Assembly: GCA_903916255.1 (NCBI GenBank)
Contig: CAIWVW010000024.1
Location: forward strand, 1-38,703
DNA from: an uncultured Bacteroidota bacterium
Lineage (GTDB): Bacteria > Bacteroidota > Bacteroidia > JABEUT01
Length of the DNA: 38,703 nt
Direction: 5' to 3'
Shown here: one piece after another, positions 1 to 8,447 of the stretch
Numbering within the stretch: the stretch's first letter is position 1
Layout of the letters: the number at the start of each line of letters is the position of its first letter
Translations under genes and position numbers: made by a program
Notes under the pieces: model-generated
Databases searched by the model: none
Told to the model about the DNA's origin: nothing
The model's input: the letters and a program-made list of their open reading frames with translations, nothing else

Positions 1-153
1 AATATAAAATTAGACGATCCAAAGAATATTGCTTACCATGATATTTTGAATAAGGAGCGTTGGGGTGGTGGTTCATACATTATTCAAAGGATAGTTGATG
101 ATAATGACCTTGAGTATATCATGAGCCTTATAAAACAAGTCATACCAAAATAA
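1..153 (+). CDS. hypothetical protein, C-terminal fragment (5' end outside window)
   Basis: An open frame enters from the left edge and ends at a TAA at 151-153, giving about 50 residues that finish LIKQVIPK. The composition looks coding, with a mixed charged and hydrophobic helical end. Only 4 bp separate it from the next ATG, so the two are probably co-transcribed. I do not recognise the family, and the visible part is too short to assign a function. Confidence 0.5.
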   Translation, partial: NIKLDDPKNIAYHDILNKERWGGGSYIIQRIVDDNDLEYIMSLIKQVIPK

Positions 154-157
154 CCCC

Positions 158-895
158 ATGTCCCCGAAAAAAGAATGGTATAGAAATTGGTTCGACTCTC
201 CCTATTATGACCTCCTTTATAAAGAAAGGGACCAGGAAGAGGCGGATATGTTTATAGATAATTTGCTGAAGCATTTATCGCCACCTGCTCACGCTATCAT
301 GCTCGATTTGGCTTGTGGCAAAGGAAGATACTCCATTGCCCTTAATCGAATGGGCTTTACTGTAACCGGCATCGACCTTTCGCAACGTAAAATTACTGTT
401 GCTAAGCAATATGAAAACGCTACGCTAAAATTTGTAGAGCAGGATATGCGCCTGCCGCTTGAAGCCAATAAATACGACTATGTATTTAACCTGTTCACCA
501 GTTTTGGTTATTTCGATACCGATGATGAAAATAAAGCGGTATTGGCGAATGTTTACAATTCTTTAAAAAGGGGAGGAACATTTGTATTGGATTACATGAA
601 CGGCGAAAAGACTGCCCAAAACCTGCTTGGTTATGAAGAATTTTCGGTGGATGATATTCACTTTACTATTGAAAGGTACGTGGAGAATAATTTAATCATA
701 AAGGAAATCAAAATAAGGGATGGAGGATTTGAATATAATTTCGCGGAAAAAATACGAGTCTTTTCTGAAACTAAATTGGCTGACTTTATTACTCAATGCG
801 GGTTTGAGATACTACAAACTTTAGGTGATTACCAACTTAATAAATTTGATTCTATAAACTCCGACCGCCTGATAATTATTTGCCGGAAACCCTAA
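158..895 (+). CDS. class I SAM-dependent methyltransferase
   Basis: The 245-residue protein carries the glycine-rich SAM-binding motif I (DLACGKGRY, residues 50-58) and an acidic strand-2 end (GID, 71-73). A FNLFTSFGYF segment follows where motif IV is expected, and the protein ends in the usual beta-rich C-terminal part. This is the Methyltransf_11/25-type Rossmann fold, a cytoplasmic enzyme that transfers a methyl group from SAM. The substrate cannot be read from the sequence. The ATG at 158 lies 4 bp after the preceding stop. No neighbour points to a pathway, so small-molecule methylation is as far as the call can go. Confidence 0.85.
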   Translation: MSPKKEWYRNWFDSPYYDLLYKERDQEEADMFIDNLLKHLSPPAHAIMLDLACGKGRYSIALNRMGFTVTGIDLSQRKITVAKQYENATLKFVEQDMRLPLEANKYDYVFNLFTSFGYFDTDDENKAVLANVYNSLKRGGTFVLDYMNGEKTAQNLLGYEEFSVDDIHFTIERYVENNLIIKEIKIRDGGFEYNFAEKIRVFSETKLADFITQCGFEILQTLGDYQLNKFDSINSDRLIIICRKP

Positions 896-937
896 TAATT
901 ATTTTTTCTAACTTTATGAACTTTTAACTAAAAGTGC

Positions 938-2212
938 ATGACGGAAGAATTCTTACAATATATTTGGAAGCACGCTCTGTTCAACCGTTCGGCATTAAAA
1001 ACAACCAACGGAAAATCGATTGAAATTATCCGTTGCGGCTTGCATAATTCTGATGCAGGTCCGGATTTTTTTAATGCACAAATCAGGGTTGGCGAAACCC
1101 TTTGGGCAGGGAACGTAGAAGTGCATATTAAATCTTCGGATTGGTTTAAACACAAACACCAAAACGACGGAGCCTATAAAAATGTCATTCTGCATGTGGT
1201 TTGGGAAAACGATAAAGAAATTGAGTTACCCGGCAATTTTGTTCTTCCCGCCCTTGAACTTAAAGATTTTGTAGAAAAGGATATTTACCAAAAATATGAA
1301 GAGTTAAAGAACTCCTCCAAAAGTATTCCCTGCGAAAATGAAATTCAAAAAGTAAACCAATTAACAATCACATCCTGGCTGGATAGGTTGGTTTCAGAGC
1401 GCCTTGAACGAAAAACAAACCTCATCTCTTCTAATTTGGAGAAGAGCATTAATGATTGGGAAGAAACTTTTTATCGGCTCATTTTGCGCACCCTCGGCAA
1501 TCCCCTCAATTCAGAACCATTTGAAAGGCTGGCGACTGTTTTACCTTTCAAAACAATACACAAACACAGGGCCAATATTTTGCAAGTTGAGGCTCTGTTA
1601 TTAGGGCAGGCAGGATTTCTGGAAGATACTTTCAAGGACGATTATGTAACCCGATTGCAACAAGAATATCAATACCTGAAACATAAACTGAACCTGACTC
1701 CTATGTCAAAATCAGAGTGGAAGTTTATGCGAATCAGGCCTCCGCAATTTCCTACAATTCGGCTTGCACAACTGGCTGCTGTTATTCATTCAAAGGAACA
1801 TTTATTCCGCGAAGCGATGGATGCAAATACCGAGTATGATATAATTAAATTATTTTCTGTAACCCCCTCGGAATATTGGCTTACCCATTTCCAGCCCGAT
1901 AAACTTTCCTCACGTAAAGCGGGAGCAATAGGAAAATCGACCATAGAGATATTAATTATAAACGCCGTCATCCCGACCATGTTTATTTATGGCAGGAATA
2001 CAGGTAAGGATGAAATATTGGAAAAAGCATTGGATATTCTCCGTATCATAAAACCGGAAAAGAATACGATAATTAAGAAGTGGGAATCCATAGGCATTCA
2101 TGCTGCTGATGCATACGAAACACAAGCCTTATTGCAATTACGAAAAGAATATTGCGACCAGCGCAGATGCGTTAATTGTGCCATAGGGCATCAATTAATG
2201 AATGTGAAATGA
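938..2212 (+). CDS. DUF2851 family protein
   Basis: The 424-residue protein matches the DUF2851 family common in Bacteroidota. It shows the typical opening (MTEEFLQYIWKHALF), the GPDFFNAQI and GNVEVHIKSSDW blocks in the first 110 residues, and a C-terminal Cys cluster (C406, C411, C414 in a CxxxxCxxC pattern) followed by IGHQLM. The cluster suggests metal binding, but the function is unknown. There are no signal peptide or membrane segments, so it is probably cytoplasmic. Immediately before the ATG is a perfect 7-2-7 palindrome (920-935), overlapping an AACTTTATGAACTTT unit (910-924) that recurs in the hairpin at 28901-28986. Confidence 0.85.
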   Translation: MTEEFLQYIWKHALFNRSALKTTNGKSIEIIRCGLHNSDAGPDFFNAQIRVGETLWAGNVEVHIKSSDWFKHKHQNDGAYKNVILHVVWENDKEIELPGNFVLPALELKDFVEKDIYQKYEELKNSSKSIPCENEIQKVNQLTITSWLDRLVSERLERKTNLISSNLEKSINDWEETFYRLILRTLGNPLNSEPFERLATVLPFKTIHKHRANILQVEALLLGQAGFLEDTFKDDYVTRLQQEYQYLKHKLNLTPMSKSEWKFMRIRPPQFPTIRLAQLAAVIHSKEHLFREAMDANTEYDIIKLFSVTPSEYWLTHFQPDKLSSRKAGAIGKSTIEILIINAVIPTMFIYGRNTGKDEILEKALDILRIIKPEKNTIIKKWESIGIHAADAYETQALLQLRKEYCDQRRCVNCAIGHQLMNVK

Positions 2213-2249
2213 ATAAGCTAACTTTGTAAAATCAAGATATCAAAGGCCA

Positions 2250-2489
2250 ATGAGAAAAATAATATTTATAATTATCGCATGGTTTGAACAGCAGGCCTTC
2301 GGTGTCTGTGATTCTATTGGTAAGGTGCTTGGTATAAGGGGCACCACCATACGCCTTTATTTTATTTATCTCTCCTTTTTCACGTTTGGTTCGCCTGTAA
2401 TTATCTATTTTATCCTTGCCTTTTTCAAAGAGAATAAAAAATATTTCTTCCCTAAATCACAGCCCCGAAAACGCCTCTGGGACTTGTAA
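2250..2489 (+). CDS. PspC domain small membrane protein
   Basis: The 79-residue protein resembles the PspC domain, which is named after phage-shock protein C. It has an N-terminal amphipathic part (FGVCDSIGKVLGI, around residues 18-30), then RGTTIRLYFIYLSFF and a hydrophobic stretch to about residue 60, followed by a basic tail. It is probably an inner-membrane protein. Single PspC domains of this size are common in Bacteroidota, usually with no psp operon nearby, and none is visible here. A specific role in envelope stress is therefore only an analogy. It ends 10 bp from the convergent VOC gene. Confidence 0.75.
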   Translation: MRKIIFIIIAWFEQQAFGVCDSIGKVLGIRGTTIRLYFIYLSFFTFGSPVIIYFILAFFKENKKYFFPKSQPRKRLWDL

Positions 2490-2499
2490 TTTTCATTTT

Positions 2500-2871
2500 T
2501 CACTCACCCTGCGTTATCCACCATTGGTTGCCCCAGGCATCTTCAAAACCGCCTGAATAACCATAATCCATTTTTGCAGGCGGAGTAAGGCTTTTAGCTC
2601 CTTTTGCCAATGCTTTCGTATAAATGCTATCCACATTTTCCACATAAATAAACATTCCCGAAGGGTGTGCGCCATATTTTTCGGTGGCATCGGCATACAT
2701 AATTACCGCATCACCAATCCGTAGCTCTCCGTGCATAATCAAGTGCTCGTCCCGTGGAACTAATAATTGTTCGGTCGCTCCGAAAACATCCATCATAAAT
2801 ATTTTGAATGCCTTTGCGTCTTTTATAATCAGGTAAGGCATTACGGGCAGATATTGTGAGGGTATTTTCAT
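2500..2871 (-). CDS. VOC (glyoxalase/PhnB-like) family protein
   Basis: The 123-residue protein has the paired beta-alpha-beta-beta-beta units of the vicinal oxygen chelate fold. It opens PYLIIKDAKAFKIF, has a central HLIMHGELRIGDAVIMYAD segment, and ends EDAWGNQWWITQ, as in PhnB/YdcE-like proteins. Members include glyoxalases, dioxygenases and drug-binding proteins, and the substrate cannot be told here. It reads away from the beta-oxidation operon. Its ATG lies only 5 bp from the first of two operator-like palindromes (2877-2936), so the divergent pair may share control. Confident on fold, not on reaction. Confidence 0.8.
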   Translation of the reverse strand: MKIPSQYLPVMPYLIIKDAKAFKIFMMDVFGATEQLLVPRDEHLIMHGELRIGDAVIMYADATEKYGAHPSGMFIYVENVDSIYTKALAKGAKSLTPPAKMDYGYSGGFEDAWGNQWWITQGE

Positions 2872-2876
2872 GGGTT

Positions 2877-2936
2877 TTTAAGGTTAAATATAAGGTGTGG
2901 AACAAATATAAGAAAATATGCGATTTAAGGTTAAAT
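2877..2936. promoter_or_regulatory. pair of operator-like palindromes in a divergent promoter region
   Basis: The 13-mer TTTAAGGTTAAAT occurs twice, at 2877-2889 and 2924-2936, with starts 47 bp apart. Each copy is itself a palindrome of the form TTTAA-GG-TTAAA; the second extends to a perfect 6-2-6 (2923-2936). They sit between the VOC gene (start 2871, minus) and the beta-oxidation operon (start 3040, plus). Two dyads in a divergent intergenic region suggest binding by a dimeric repressor. The regulator is unknown and no candidate gene lies beside it. Confidence 0.5.
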
Positions 2937-3013
2937 TATGGCTATATAATGCGTGATTTTCAAGACAAAATATTTCATTTGGAAATATACCCCCAATATC
3001 TCCACAAATACCA

Positions 3014-3021
3014 TAAATTTG
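3014..3021 (+). promoter_or_regulatory. putative Bacteroidota -7 promoter box (fad-men operon)
   Basis: TAAATTTG fits the TAnnTTTG consensus of the Bacteroidota housekeeping sigma factor and lies 18 bp before the ATG at 3040. I see no convincing -33 TTTG at the expected spacing, so this is a candidate only. Confidence 0.4.
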
Positions 3022-3039
3022 CCAGTAAAAGAGAAAATT

Positions 3040-5442
3040 ATGAATCGCAGGATAAAGAAAGTTGCAGTGATAGGTTCGGGTGTAATGGGCTCGCGTATCG
3101 CCTGCCACTTTGCCAATATAGGTGTGCAGGTTTTATTGCTTGATATTGTCCCCAAAGAATTGCGGGATGATGAAACTAAAAAAGGCCTCACCGTTCAGGA
3201 TAAAGCATTTAAAAACCGCATCGTAAATGAAGCCCTGGCAGGAGTTGTGAAAAGCAACCCTTCACCAATTTATGATAAAGCGTTTTTATCGCGCATAGCG
3301 ACGGGAAACTTAGATGATGATTTGGCGCAAATATCCACTTGCGATTGGGTGATAGAAGCCGTTACGGAAAATTTGCAAATTAAGAGAAGCCTCTTTGACC
3401 GGATTGAAAAACTCCGCAAACCCGGAACGCTTATAACAAGCAATACTTCCGGAATACCTCTGCATCTGCTGTCTGAAGGCCGCAGTGAAGATTTCCAAAA
3501 GAACTTTTGCGGTACCCACTTCTTTAATCCGCCACGCTATTTAAGATTGCTGGAAATTATTCCTGACCCGAAAACTTCGCCCGATGTAATTGATTTCTTC
3601 ATGCACTACGGAGATTTATATTTAGGCAAAACAACAGTGCTCTGTAAAGATACTCCTGCCTTTATTGCGAATAGGGTTGGAGTGTTCGGTATTATGGCAT
3701 TATTTCATTTGATAGAAAAAATGGGATTGACCGTTGAACAAGTTGATAAGTTAACAGGCCCTGTTTTAGGCCGTCCGAAGTCAGCCACCTTCCGCACCTG
3801 CGATGTGGTAGGATTGGATACATTAGTAAATGTTGCAAACGGATTAAAAGCAAATGCTCCGAATGATGAAGCCCGCGCCTATTTTGAACTGCCCGGATAT
3901 GTTGCTAAACTGAACGAGAACAAATGGTATGGCGATAAAAGCGGACAAGGATTTTATAAAAAAGTAAAGAAAGACGGTAAATCAGAAATACAGGCATTAG
4001 ACCTGAAGACCTTTGAATATAAACTTTCAGAGAAGGTTAAGTTTGCTACATTGGAACTTGCCAAGACAATAGATTCTTTGCCTGACCGTATGAAAGCGTT
4101 GGTGGACGGGAAAGATATTGCAGGTGAGTTTTACAGGGCATCTTTCATCGGATTGTTTGCCTATGTTTCTAACCGTATTCCTGAAATTTCAGATGAACTA
4201 TACAGGATAGATGATGCTATGCGTGCGGGTTTCGGCTGGCAACTCGGCCCTTTTGAAACTTGGGATGCAATTGGTGTGCAAGCGTCAGTCGATATGATGG
4301 AAAAAGCAGGCAACAAACCTGCCGCGTGGGTGTATGACATGCTGAAAAAAGGTTTCACTTCTTTCTATAAAAATGAAAACGGCACTAAGAAATATTATGA
4401 TATTCCAACCGCATCTTATAAAGCTATTCCCGGCACGGAAGCCTTTATTTTGCTTGATAATATAAGGGAAAACAAAACCGTTTGGAAAAATTCAGGAACA
4501 ACTGTAACTGATATCGGCGATGGAATTTTGAATCTGGAATTTCACACGAAGATGAACACCATCGGCAGCGAAGTTTTTGAAGGTGTGAATAAAGCCATTG
4601 AAATGGCTGAAAAGGATTTCCGCGGATTGGTTATTTCCAATGAAGGTGATAACTTCTCTGCAGGCGCAAACCTTGCACTTCTCTTTTCCATGGCAGTAGA
4701 GCAGGAATGGGATGATGTTGCAATGGCTATTAAAATGTTCCAGAATATGAACATGCGCATACGCTACTCCGCTATTCCTGTGGTGGTTGCACCGCATAAC
4801 CTTACACTTGGCGGCTCCTGCGAAATGGCTATGCACTCGGATAAAGTGCAAGCTCATGCAGAATCGTATATCGGGTTGGTGGAATTTGGCGCAGGCCTTA
4901 TTCCCGGCGGTGGAGGCACCAAAGAAATGGCGCTCCGAATTTCCGATTCTTTTGCCGAAGGCGATATTGAACTGAATTTATTGCGTGAAAAATATTTAAC
5001 GCTTGCTATGGCAAAAGTTTCTACTTCGGCTTACGAAGCCTATGATTTAGGCTTCCTTCGCATGGGCCATGATGAAGTAACCATTAACCGTTCCCGTCTG
5101 TTATCAGATGCCAAGGCTTCTTGCATTCGCCTCGCTGATGAAGGTTATACGCAGCCCGTTCTCCGCAAGGATATTAAGGTGCTAGGCAAACAGGCACTCG
5201 GAATGATTTATGTGGGCGCCGATGTGATGGAAAAAGGGCATTATATGTCGGAACACGATAAAAAGATATCGCTCAAACTGGGCCATGTAATTTGTGGTGG
5301 AGATTTGTCATCGCCGACTTTGGTGAGTGAACAATACCTGCTCGATTTGGAAAAAGAAGCATTCTTATCACTTTGTGGAGAAAAGAAAACATTGGAAAGA
5401 ATGCAGAGTATTTTGAACGGTGGAAAAATATTAAGAAATTAA
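3040..5442 (+). CDS. 3-hydroxyacyl-CoA dehydrogenase / enoyl-CoA hydratase fusion
   Basis: This two-domain beta-oxidation enzyme of 800 residues hydrates enoyl-CoA and oxidises the 3-hydroxyacyl-CoA with NAD+. The N-terminal dehydrogenase has the NAD-binding GSGVMG (residues 12-17), VTEN (108-111), and the catalytic His in GTHFFNPP (H160). Two 3HCDH C-terminal domains follow. The crotonase domain (about 540-720) contains NFSAGANLALL and GLIPGGGGTKEMAL. The order, dehydrogenase first, is the reverse of FadB/FadJ of enterobacteria and is usual in Bacteroidota. The frame stays open to 2953, but the glycine-rich fold begins right after MNRRIKK, so I chose 3040. A thiolase follows 12 bp downstream. 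Confidence 0.92.
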   Translation: MNRRIKKVAVIGSGVMGSRIACHFANIGVQVLLLDIVPKELRDDETKKGLTVQDKAFKNRIVNEALAGVVKSNPSPIYDKAFLSRIATGNLDDDLAQISTCDWVIEAVTENLQIKRSLFDRIEKLRKPGTLITSNTSGIPLHLLSEGRSEDFQKNFCGTHFFNPPRYLRLLEIIPDPKTSPDVIDFFMHYGDLYLGKTTVLCKDTPAFIANRVGVFGIMALFHLIEKMGLTVEQVDKLTGPVLGRPKSATFRTCDVVGLDTLVNVANGLKANAPNDEARAYFELPGYVAKLNENKWYGDKSGQGFYKKVKKDGKSEIQALDLKTFEYKLSEKVKFATLELAKTIDSLPDRMKALVDGKDIAGEFYRASFIGLFAYVSNRIPEISDELYRIDDAMRAGFGWQLGPFETWDAIGVQASVDMMEKAGNKPAAWVYDMLKKGFTSFYKNENGTKKYYDIPTASYKAIPGTEAFILLDNIRENKTVWKNSGTTVTDIGDGILNLEFHTKMNTIGSEVFEGVNKAIEMAEKDFRGLVISNEGDNFSAGANLALLFSMAVEQEWDDVAMAIKMFQNMNMRIRYSAIPVVVAPHNLTLGGSCEMAMHSDKVQAHAESYIGLVEFGAGLIPGGGGTKEMALRISDSFAEGDIELNLLREKYLTLAMAKVSTSAYEAYDLGFLRMGHDEVTINRSRLLSDAKASCIRLADEGYTQPVLRKDIKVLGKQALGMIYVGADVMEKGHYMSEHDKKISLKLGHVICGGDLSSPTLVSEQYLLDLEKEAFLSLCGEKKTLERMQSILNGGKILRN

Positions 5443-5454
5443 AAGAATAAAATT

Positions 5455-6633
5455 ATGGACGCATATATAGTAGCAGGATTCAGGTCGGCAGTAGGAAAAG
5501 CCCCAAGAGGAAAATTCCGTTTTATGCGAACGGACGAACTGGCTGTGGATGTAATTCACAAATTAATGGCATCGGTTCCAAACCTTGCAAAAGAAGAAAT
5601 TGACGATGTGATTGTCGGCAATGCAATGCCGGAGGCTGAACAAGGCTTGAACATGGCGCGGTTTATTTCTCTTATGGGGTTGGATACTGATAAAGTACCC
5701 GGCATGATTGTTAACCGCTATTGCGCATCGGGCCTGGAAACTATTGCTATTGCAACAGCGAAAATCCGTTCAGGAATGGCAGATGTAATTATTGCCGGAG
5801 GAGCAGAATCCATGTCCCTCATACCAATGGGGGGATGGCGGATTATGCCTAATTCTGATGTGGCTTCCGTTCATCCGGATTGGTATTGGGGAATGGGTAT
5901 GACTGCCGAAGCAGTTGCCAATGAATTTAAAGTATCTCGCGAAGACCAGGATGCTTTTTCTCTTCGCTCCCATACCAACGCTATTGCAGCCATCAAAGCA
6001 GGAAAATTCAAAGACGGAATTGTTCCTGTAACCGTGAAAGAAAATTATGTGGATGAGTCCGGCAAAATTAAATCCCGGGAATATATTGTAGATACCGATG
6101 AAGGCCCTCGAGCAGATACTTCGTTGGAAGCGCTTGCAAAATTAAAACCTGTGTTTGCTGCGGATGGCAGCGTAACGGCGGGAAATTCTTCCCAAACATC
6201 AGACGGTGCTGCTTTTGTAATTGTAATGTCTGAAAGGAAAGTAAAAGAATTAAACCTTACACCAATTGCCCGATTGGTTTCCTATTCTGCTGCCGGAGTT
6301 CCTCCTCGCATTATGGGAATCGGGCCTGTAGAAGCAGTTCCAAAGGCATTAAAGCAAGCCGGAATGAAATTACAGGATATACAATTGGTGGAATTAAATG
6401 AGGCTTTTGCATCACAATCGTTAGCTGTGATGAGAAAGTTGGAGATGAATCAAGATATTGTAAATGTTAACGGTGGCGCTATTGCGCTTGGCCATCCATT
6501 GGGATGTACGGGTGCAAAACTATCGGTGCAACTTTTTAATGAAATGCGCCTCCGCAAATTAAAATATGGACTCGTTACCATGTGTGTAGGTACCGGGCAA
6601 GGCGGAGCAGGAATATTTGAATTATTAAATTAA
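5455..6633 (+). CDS. fadA: acetyl-CoA C-acyltransferase (3-ketoacyl-CoA thiolase)
   Basis: The 392-residue thiolase has the complete catalytic set: nucleophilic Cys in NRYCASG (C90), NEAFA, GHPLGCTG with its His (H347), and a second Cys in CVGTGQGG (C377). It cleaves 3-ketoacyl-CoA with CoA to acetyl-CoA and a shortened acyl-CoA, the last step of the cycle started by its neighbours. It lies 12 bp after the multifunctional enzyme and 5 bp before the acyl-CoA dehydrogenase. This gives a compact three-gene beta-oxidation module. A degradative rather than biosynthetic role is inferred from that context; the symbol reflects family and position. Confidence 0.92.
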   Translation: MDAYIVAGFRSAVGKAPRGKFRFMRTDELAVDVIHKLMASVPNLAKEEIDDVIVGNAMPEAEQGLNMARFISLMGLDTDKVPGMIVNRYCASGLETIAIATAKIRSGMADVIIAGGAESMSLIPMGGWRIMPNSDVASVHPDWYWGMGMTAEAVANEFKVSREDQDAFSLRSHTNAIAAIKAGKFKDGIVPVTVKENYVDESGKIKSREYIVDTDEGPRADTSLEALAKLKPVFAADGSVTAGNSSQTSDGAAFVIVMSERKVKELNLTPIARLVSYSAAGVPPRIMGIGPVEAVPKALKQAGMKLQDIQLVELNEAFASQSLAVMRKLEMNQDIVNVNGGAIALGHPLGCTGAKLSVQLFNEMRLRKLKYGLVTMCVGTGQGGAGIFELLN

Positions 6634-6638
6634 ATACT

Positions 6639-8429
6639 ATGGAAACAACAGTAAAATCAACTCTCAAAGGCGGTGAATTCTTAGTGAAGGAATCTTCTTA
6701 TCAGGATATTTTCATTCCGGAAGAATTCACCCAAGAACAAAAAATGATAGCCCAAAGCTGCCATGATTTTTTGGCAACTGAAGTATGGCCGAATTTAGAC
6801 AGGCTTGATAATAAGGAAGAAGGCCTTATGGTGAAAATCCTTGAAAAGGCAGCAGAGTTGGGTATTTTAGGGCTAACTATACCTGAACATTACGGAGGGT
6901 TCGAAAAAGATTTCGTTACCGGAATGCTATCAACCGAAAGCGTTGGTGCCGGAAATTCTTTTGCTGTAACGGTTGCGGCCCATACAGGAATCGGTACACT
7001 TCCTATTCTTTATTATGGCAACGAAGAGCAAAAAATGAAGTATCTCCCTAAACTGGCATCCGGAGAATTCAAAGCCTCGTATTGCCTTACAGAACCGGGT
7101 TCGGGCTCGGATGCTAATTCGGGAAAGACGAACGCCAAGTTGTCTGCCGATGGTAAACACTATCTCATCAACGGACAAAAAATGTGGATTACCAATGCCG
7201 GTTTTGCTGACCTGTTTATTGTTTTTGCAAAAATAGATACCGATAAAAACCTTAGCGCCTTTATTGTAGAAAAGACTTTTGGTGGAATCACCATTAATCC
7301 CGAGGAGCATAAGATGGGTATTAAAGGAAGTTCTACCTGCCAGATATTTTTTAATGATTGCCCTGTGCCGGTTGAAAACCTTTTATCGGACAGAGGAAAT
7401 GGATTTAAGATTGCCGTAAATATTTTGAATGTAGGCCGTATAAAACTTGCTGCTGCTGCATTGGGCGGTTCGAAAGCCATTATTTCACATGCTGTGGAGT
7501 ATGCTAACCAACGCAACCAGTTTGGGCATTCCATTGGTACCTACGGTGCTATCCAGCATAAATTAGGCGAACAGGCTATTATGGCGTATGCTTGCGAATC
7601 GGCTCTCTATCGTGCTACCCGCAATATAGAAGATGCTATTACAAGCCTTGCAGATGGTGGCATGGAAAAAAGTCAGGCTATCTTAAAAGGTACTGAACAA
7701 TTTGCAGTAGAAGCTGCTATCATGAAAATATTTGGCTCCGAAGCCTTGGATTATATAGTGGATGAAGGTGTGCAGATTTATGGCGGCATGGGCTACTCTG
7801 CTGAAGCCCCTATGGAACGTGCTTACCGCGATGCCCGCATCAACCGCATATTTGAAGGCACCAACGAAATCAACCGCATGTTGATTTTAGATATGATGGT
7901 TAAACGTGCACTGAAAGGTGAAATAGATTTACTGGGCCCTGCCCAAAAAGTTGCAGGAGAATTGATGTCGATTCCGGATATGGGAACACCGGATGATTCT
8001 TTATTTGCAAAGGAAAAGGGCTATCTGCGGAATTTCAAAAAGGCTTGTCTAATGGTTGCCGGAGGTGCAGTAAAAAAGCTGATGACCCAACTACAAACCG
8101 AGCAGGAAATTGTAATGAATGCGGCCGATATGCTTATCGAATTATATGTTGGTGAATCTCTTCAATTGCGTGTCGAAAAACTTGTGAGCATGAAGGGCGA
8201 AGAAGCATGTGCATTGCAACTGGATATGATGCGCACTTGGTTGAGCGATTCTGCTGAACGAATTCATAAGGCAGGCCGCGATGCCATTTATGCGTTTGCA
8301 GAGGGCGATGAGCAAAAAATGATGCTTACAGGTTTAAAGCGTTTTACCAAAACTGACCCTTTCAACACAAAGAATGCACGTCGGAATATTGCTGCTAAGA
8401 TGCTTGCAGAGAATAAATATTGCTTCTAA
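6639..8429 (+). CDS. acyl-CoA dehydrogenase (long-chain type)
   Basis: The 596-residue FAD enzyme catalyses the first oxidation of beta-oxidation, passing electrons through ETF towards the quinone pool. Visible motifs are CLTEPGSGSDANSG (substrate and FAD loop), QKMWITNAG, the RNQFGHSIG helix, and YGGMGY followed by INRIFEGTNEINR, where the Glu of FEGT is the usual catalytic base. The extra 180 or so residues after that motif resemble the helical C-terminal extension of VLCAD/ACAD9-type enzymes, pointing to long-chain substrates. The ATG is 5 bp after the thiolase stop, and the isochorismate synthase GTG comes 18 bp later. No etfAB genes are in the window. Confidence 0.92.
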   Translation: METTVKSTLKGGEFLVKESSYQDIFIPEEFTQEQKMIAQSCHDFLATEVWPNLDRLDNKEEGLMVKILEKAAELGILGLTIPEHYGGFEKDFVTGMLSTESVGAGNSFAVTVAAHTGIGTLPILYYGNEEQKMKYLPKLASGEFKASYCLTEPGSGSDANSGKTNAKLSADGKHYLINGQKMWITNAGFADLFIVFAKIDTDKNLSAFIVEKTFGGITINPEEHKMGIKGSSTCQIFFNDCPVPVENLLSDRGNGFKIAVNILNVGRIKLAAAALGGSKAIISHAVEYANQRNQFGHSIGTYGAIQHKLGEQAIMAYACESALYRATRNIEDAITSLADGGMEKSQAILKGTEQFAVEAAIMKIFGSEALDYIVDEGVQIYGGMGYSAEAPMERAYRDARINRIFEGTNEINRMLILDMMVKRALKGEIDLLGPAQKVAGELMSIPDMGTPDDSLFAKEKGYLRNFKKACLMVAGGAVKKLMTQLQTEQEIVMNAADMLIELYVGESLQLRVEKLVSMKGEEACALQLDMMRTWLSDSAERIHKAGRDAIYAFAEGDEQKMMLTGLKRFTKTDPFNTKNARRNIAAKMLAENKYCF

Positions 8430-8447
8430 TCTATAGTAATTTCTTGC

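Noticed and set aside
920-935. 7-2-7 palindrome ACTTTTA-AC-TAAAAGT as an operator of the DUF2851 gene
   Set aside because: It occurs only once, is AT-only apart from the outer C/G, and overlaps a fragment of the 9-nt repeat, so chance or repeat origin is as likely.
928-1195. Open frames opposite the start of the DUF2851 gene
   Set aside because: They lie fully antisense to a well-recognised family, show no domain and no ribosome-binding context. The same holds for the many other antisense frames over fad, men, hut and priA genes.
2953-3039. Longer start for the 3-hydroxyacyl-CoA dehydrogenase
   Set aside because: The 29 extra residues lie before the NAD-binding strand that begins the family, and they cover the presumed promoter.
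3040-5442. Reversed domain order as a rearranged fadB
   Set aside because: Dehydrogenase-first fusions of this length are a common normal form in Bacteroidota and other phyla.
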